Below, piece by piece: positions 59,931 through 64,000 of a stretch of DNA of 64,000 bases (the stretch's first letter is position 1; each line of letters begins with the position of its first letter). Source of the DNA: Sclerotinia nivalis (taxonomy: Eukaryota > Ascomycota > Leotiomycetes > Helotiales > Sclerotiniaceae); NCBI GenBank assembly GCA_029531795.1, contig JAPEIS010000011.1, forward strand, positions 1,302,001 to 1,366,000, read 5' to 3'. Below the pieces are notes generated by a model. It was not told where the DNA came from. It was given only the letters and a program-made list of their open reading frames with translations, and did no database searches. The position numbers were made by a program, and so were the translations under genes.

Positions 59931-61815
59931 ATGGCTGAACGAAATATTTCTATCGCTTCAAATCACTTTAGAGGGAGTGTAGACTCCAATATGGCAGCGT
60001 CTACGTCTCCCAAAAGCATACCCGAAGTAATTACGAGGACGACCAGAGGAGGGAGGAAACTTAGATATACCTTGACTGTAATTCAACAACCTGAGCGGGC
60101 CAGAGCTTGTGGTTCCGGAGCAAAGTGTATGCCAGATTTCTTTCGGTGAAGGGGTCAAAATATAGTTACCAAGACTAACACCGTTCTTAGCATCTGCCGA
60201 TCGCCGCCCAGTCGATCCTCCTCCTGTCGTTCAACTTCGCATTCACGATGAAACAGAACCCCGACAAGAGAAGGAGATAACCTTCCACTATAATGCAAAC
60301 TTCTTTCTATTTGCAACTTTGGAGGTAGCTCGGCCAATCGCTCAAGGTCGTGTACATACTTCGGCTCCTCAAGCACCAGTTTTGACGGGCATGCCAGTGT
60401 CTGGAATGGCATACTTGGATAGACCAAACGAAGCTGGATATTTTATTTTCCCTGATTTGTCTGTTCGACATGAGGGCCAGTACAAGTTGAGCTTCAATCT
60501 TTATGAGGAGACAAAAGAGGAGAAGGATGTCGATATCGAACCTTCGAATGAATCAAGCATGCGAAAGATGTCGAGCGCTGCGGCGGCGGCTGAATCCTCC
60601 TTTGATTGGCGCATGGAGCTTAAATCCGACCAATTTACTGTATACAGTGCAAAGAAGTTCCCTGGTCTCTCTGAAAGCACCGATCTGAGCAGGACTGTTG
60701 CGGAACAAGGTTGCCGAGTACGTATTAGACGTGATGTGAGGATGAGAAGAAGAGATACAAAGCCTGGAGGAGACTTTGGTGAAAACGAGGATGAATATCA
60801 ACAGGGAAGGGCTACTTCGCCTCCATTTGATTACGCCATCCAAGCTGCTAGGCAGAGAGCTCTGAGTACAACTGGTAGTGAGGATCCACAACAGAGGCGT
60901 GGATCAGGTGAGATATCACCATATCGTTCGCCTGCAGGTTCTCCATATCGTACGCCTTCGCTTTCTCCATCGACATCAAACGCGCCTCTACCTGCTGGTG
61001 GACAGCTTCATTGGATGGCACAAGGCGCCGGATATGCTCCTGCACAGGCAATCCAACCTCCACCTCCACCTCCACCTCCGCCTCCGCCTTCCTCATCCTA
61101 TTCACAGCCGATACCGACCGTTTATCCTAACCAAGGCCCATCGACACCATTTCGTCAGCAAGCTCTTCAAGGTCCACCTCCGCCACCTCCAGGAAGTTAC
61201 GGTGGGTTCGAGGAGAGGCAGTCCTTTACTCAATTTCGTCCTCCTGCCAATCCTCCTCAACCACAGCCGTATGATTCAGACTACCGAAGAATGTCTTTTG
61301 CATATCAAATGTCCAATGCGCCTCAAGGTCCTCAACCTACCACCCCTGCTGTTCAAAATCCTAGCTATAGCCAGCAATCCATGGAACCTACTTATGGCCG
61401 TAACCCTCCTTCTGGGTACTCAAATACCTATCAGGATTCTGTCGCTCTCGCACCACTGCGAGCTGAGCAGCCGACAGCTATGTCTCCGCTTGCCCCAGTA
61501 ACTTCTATGATTCGTGGGCCACCAAGCCTGGCGCCCATGCCAAGTATTGGACCAAACCACAACTATAACAAGCTAGAGAGATCTGGGTCATATAGCCAAT
61601 ATCCTCAGATTGAGGCAGAGCCACCAAGATCAGCCAATAAGAGAAGCTACGGTGATGTTTTCAGCACCCCTAGCGAATCACTGCACAACGGTAGACGGCC
61701 AAGCGTCATTAGTCAACGAGAAGAAGATGAGGAGGAACAAAGATTCAGAGATCAAATGACCTACAGGCGAGCCAATGGCAGCTTTCAACGGAAACCCGCT
61801 CCTAACCTCAATTAA
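59931..61815 (+). CDS. vel1: Velvet regulator Vel1/VeA
   Basis: Exons 59931-60126 and 60191-61815 give 606 residues. VeA-type velvet proteins enter the nucleus in the dark with VelB and bind the methyltransferase LaeA, coordinating development, light response and secondary metabolism. The velvet domain spans about 38-230: [85 protein letters not shown], and [21 protein letters not shown] basic stretch at about 36-60 fits the nuclear signal. The C-terminal half is disordered, with a polyproline run near residue 354 and a Ser/Pro/Glu-rich PEST-like end. The single intron falls in the velvet domain at the usual VeA place, after GSGAK. No truncation is seen. Confidence 0.95.
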
Positions 61816-63528
61816 ATTTCAACATCAAGCTCAAAGGTCGGGATGGGCGTTGACCATGTTTATAGCAGAGGCGTTTGATGATTGGATTTTCTACACGCCG
61901 TCGAGTTTTTCAATATTTTTTCAATATACGATTTTGGACCAGATTTTTACGATACCAATTTGTCGGGGATATAAGCTCCCATATACCTTTCACATTCTTA
62001 TACGACTCGCGGTGGTGTTATTTGCGCGTGTTTTACACGCTTCTGGAAAAGCATACATGGGATTTCTCCTTACGATATCTAGATTGCGGAAAGCATTGAC
62101 TTTCTTCCCCTTTTAGTTCTGCTTCGTTTTGTTGGTACCTGCTTTGAGCACACTTGGGGAATTTGACCTGGAGGATGAGATGACGAGTGCAGCGGGCTTG
62201 AAGAACCATTCTGTAATTTATGGGCTTGGAAATGGGAGAAGGGGATCCCTTTACCAGATGAGTATGGAGTGGAAAGTGATGGCAATAAGTTGAATACCCT
62301 ACCTATCTAAATGAAATGAAAAGACTGGAATTGGAGAAGAATTTTACACAATGAAAATTGATGTTTCATATATTGAATTGTTTAAATGAGGAAATTGTGC
62401 AATCTGTGTGTACCTACCTATTATGAATGAATTCTTTTTCTTTTCCTACCAAGGATCCATTACTAAGTTGACGGTGATCTTCAAGCCACCAATGAGTTGG
62501 CCCCATGAATTCCCGGGCTGAAGCTGTTACCATAGATACGATGCAGGTACAATGTATGTACTCCAGCTCTTAGCCAATCTACTAATGCTTGACATACACA
62601 CACTTAAATATGAAAAATCTTGAGATCATCGAGGGGGTTGGCAACGTGGAGGATGGTTATTTGGTGGCGGGTATGGATGAATAGGGTTAGGTCATATATG
62701 ATTGTACCCACGGAAGGAATATCTGATGACTTCTCTTAACGTTTATGTTATGTTATGTTATGTTATGTTATGTTATGTATGTTATGTATGTTATGTATGT
62801 TATGGATTATGAAGGTGTTAATACCGTATTATGAACCCGTAAAATACCTATTTAACAAAGCAACTTGTAATAAGAGATGTGAATAATACTGTACAAGTAT
62901 AAAATACATACATACTACTGTATTAATTTAAACTTTACCTACTAAGCGCGGGGGGAAAAGGGTAAGAAAATTGAGTTTGAGTCGAGTGGCTGGGATTGAC
63001 CCCGTGTAGACCTGCTCAATTGTACATTAAACTATTTTCTTGGCAACGGTTTCTCGGTTTGTTGACATGACCAATTTTTTGTTTACTTTCTTCTCAAAAT
63101 AGTCCAAACGCAAAAGAAAGACTCAACAACGTGTTCTGCGCGTTCATGCAGCGGTGAGACTAATTTTAAAACTCCGCATTTTGGTTCGGTATGCAACCTG
63201 CATGTTTAGACAGCCATCAACAAAGATTACTACGAATCACATCTCTTTAATGCGCGAAATCCTTCGACTATTGGGAAGCTTGTAAGACATTCTGACACGC
63301 TACTTCAAGGTACCCGAAAATAGAGGTGCATATTCAAATCATATTAACTACTTCTATCTTCCCCCCCCCCATTTCAGCTCTCTTTTTCGATCTTCTTTCT
63401 TCTTTGCGACTTTCCCCCTTCTCCTCCTCCTCCTCCTTTCTTTTCCTTTGTGGAGTCCCACGGATAGATACATTTGATTGTACGCGTCAATGTCACCGTG
63501 TTATTAAATACGCTCTTGAGGATTGGCA
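61816..63528. other. Intergenic region downstream of vel1
   Basis: About 1.7 kb holding the vel1 3' flank and the promoter of the last gene. It includes a (gttat)n array at 62745-62804 and a pyrimidine-rich block with ten C at about 63355-63450. No gene seen. Confidence 0.55.
62745..62804. repeat. Pentamer/nonamer microsatellite (gttat, gttatgtat)
   Basis: About seven atgtt pentamers followed by three atgttatgt nonamers, nearly perfect. Confidence 0.9.
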
Positions 63529-64000
63529 ATGGCGAGTTACAAGGTTAGTTTTCACCCATCCCAAGATCCATATTTCAAACTCGATTGATTGCATGCACCT
63601 TCCCTACTCCCGAGGACGATCTTATAACGATACTCGAGGCATAACAATTACTAATAGTTGATCTCATCAGACTCCTCGCCGCCAGTCGATGGATCATCCT
63701 ATGGGCGAAAGTCCGTTTGATGATCGCAGACACTCCATCGATTCGAAAACGGGTTCGAAAAGATTGTACAGTAATCGCAATGCTCGACCGACAATTCTGG
63801 TAGATGATGGTGAAGGTGAAAAGTATTTAGATCCTACTTTCGATCATGATGAAGAATATCCAGATGGAAAGCGTCACCGCTCTGAAAATTGGCCTTTGCC
63901 TCCGGAGCCTGCTCAGCAGGTAAATCCTCCACCTCGACTTCCTTCACGCGCTCGCAGTCGAACAAGTCAAAGAAGCCGAAGATCCACAGCATCTCCTTCA
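63529..64000 (+). CDS. 5' part of an unidentified gene, truncated by the window
   Basis: Model: a 15-nt first coding exon (63529-63543, MASYK), an intron 63544-63670 ending tcatcag, and an exon from 63671 open to the window end. The spliced protein starts MASYKTPRRQSMDHPMGESP and continues as a basic, Ser/Arg- and Pro-rich disordered N-terminus (RRHSIDSKTGSKRLYSNRNARP; later SRARSRTSQRSRRS). I recognise no domain; such tails occur on fungal membrane enzymes and nuclear proteins. A cag|gtaaat possible donor at about 63919 means the open frame may not all be exon. The pyrimidine-rich upstream block supports a promoter. The start is moderately secure, the product unknown. Confidence 0.55.

Overview
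The window is nuclear DNA from a filamentous ascomycete. Every recognisable gene is split by short GT-AG introns (mostly 47-120 nt), spliced across by single genes with no operons, and the proteins resemble Pezizomycotina families (velvet regulator, fungal TRK potassium transporter, RNase H1 with two hybrid-binding modules, fungal 6-phosphofructo-2-kinase). My recognition of the protein sequences points to Leotiomycetes, probably Sclerotiniaceae (Botrytis, Sclerotinia or Monilinia relatives). That placement is inference and I could not search for it.

Layout, left to right. A 5'-truncated HID1-family Golgi protein (+, 1-2856). An epoxide-hydrolase-fold protein lacking its catalytic residues (+, 3913-5835). 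A TRK potassium transporter (+, 8240-11092). A 3.1 kb interval with a doubtful small secreted ORF. A 1694-residue F-box/zinc-finger protein of unknown role (-, 14234-19439), divergent from an Abp1/drebrin-like actin-binding protein (+, 20149-22874). A tiny four-exon CYSTM protein (-, 23777-24398). A monothiol glutaredoxin of the Grx3/4 class (+, 27916-28996). A secreted acid phosphatase-type phosphoesterase (-, 29820-31235) with a minisatellite just beyond its stop codon. A membrane-anchored multicopper oxidase (+, 33129-35351) whose start codon abuts a 63-bp tandem repeat. A sodium/proton antiporter (-, 36604-38560), RNase H1 (-, 39941-41092) and 6-phosphofructo-2-kinase/fructose-2,6-bisphosphatase (-, 42693-45006). 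A 6.4 kb interval with no gene I can support. 4-hydroxyphenylpyruvate dioxygenase (-, 51456-52790), divergent from a TTC36-like TPR protein (+, 53512-54324). A 5.6 kb gene-poor stretch. The velvet regulator Vel1/VeA (+, 59931-61815). Finally the 5' end of an unidentified gene (+, from 63529, running off the window).

Most genes are independent housekeeping or regulatory functions: ion homeostasis (TRK, antiporter), actin and Golgi traffic (Abp1, HID1), redox and iron (glutaredoxin), copper oxidase and phosphate scavenging at the cell surface, glycolytic control, tyrosine breakdown and light/secondary-metabolism control (velvet). The most interesting arrangement is the head-to-head pair of HPPD and a TTC36 homologue. 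In mammals TTC36 is known as a partner that maintains HPPD, so a shared promoter here would suggest an ancient functional pair. Other points of interest are the catalytically degenerate hydrolase, a multicopper oxidase with a duplicated acidic cytosolic tail, and two introns whose retention would keep the reading frame open.

Exon borders were deduced by hand from splice motifs, frame continuity and remembered family conservation. All named CDS models given as complete keep frame from ATG to stop. I saw no rRNA, tRNA, intact transposon or CRISPR array.
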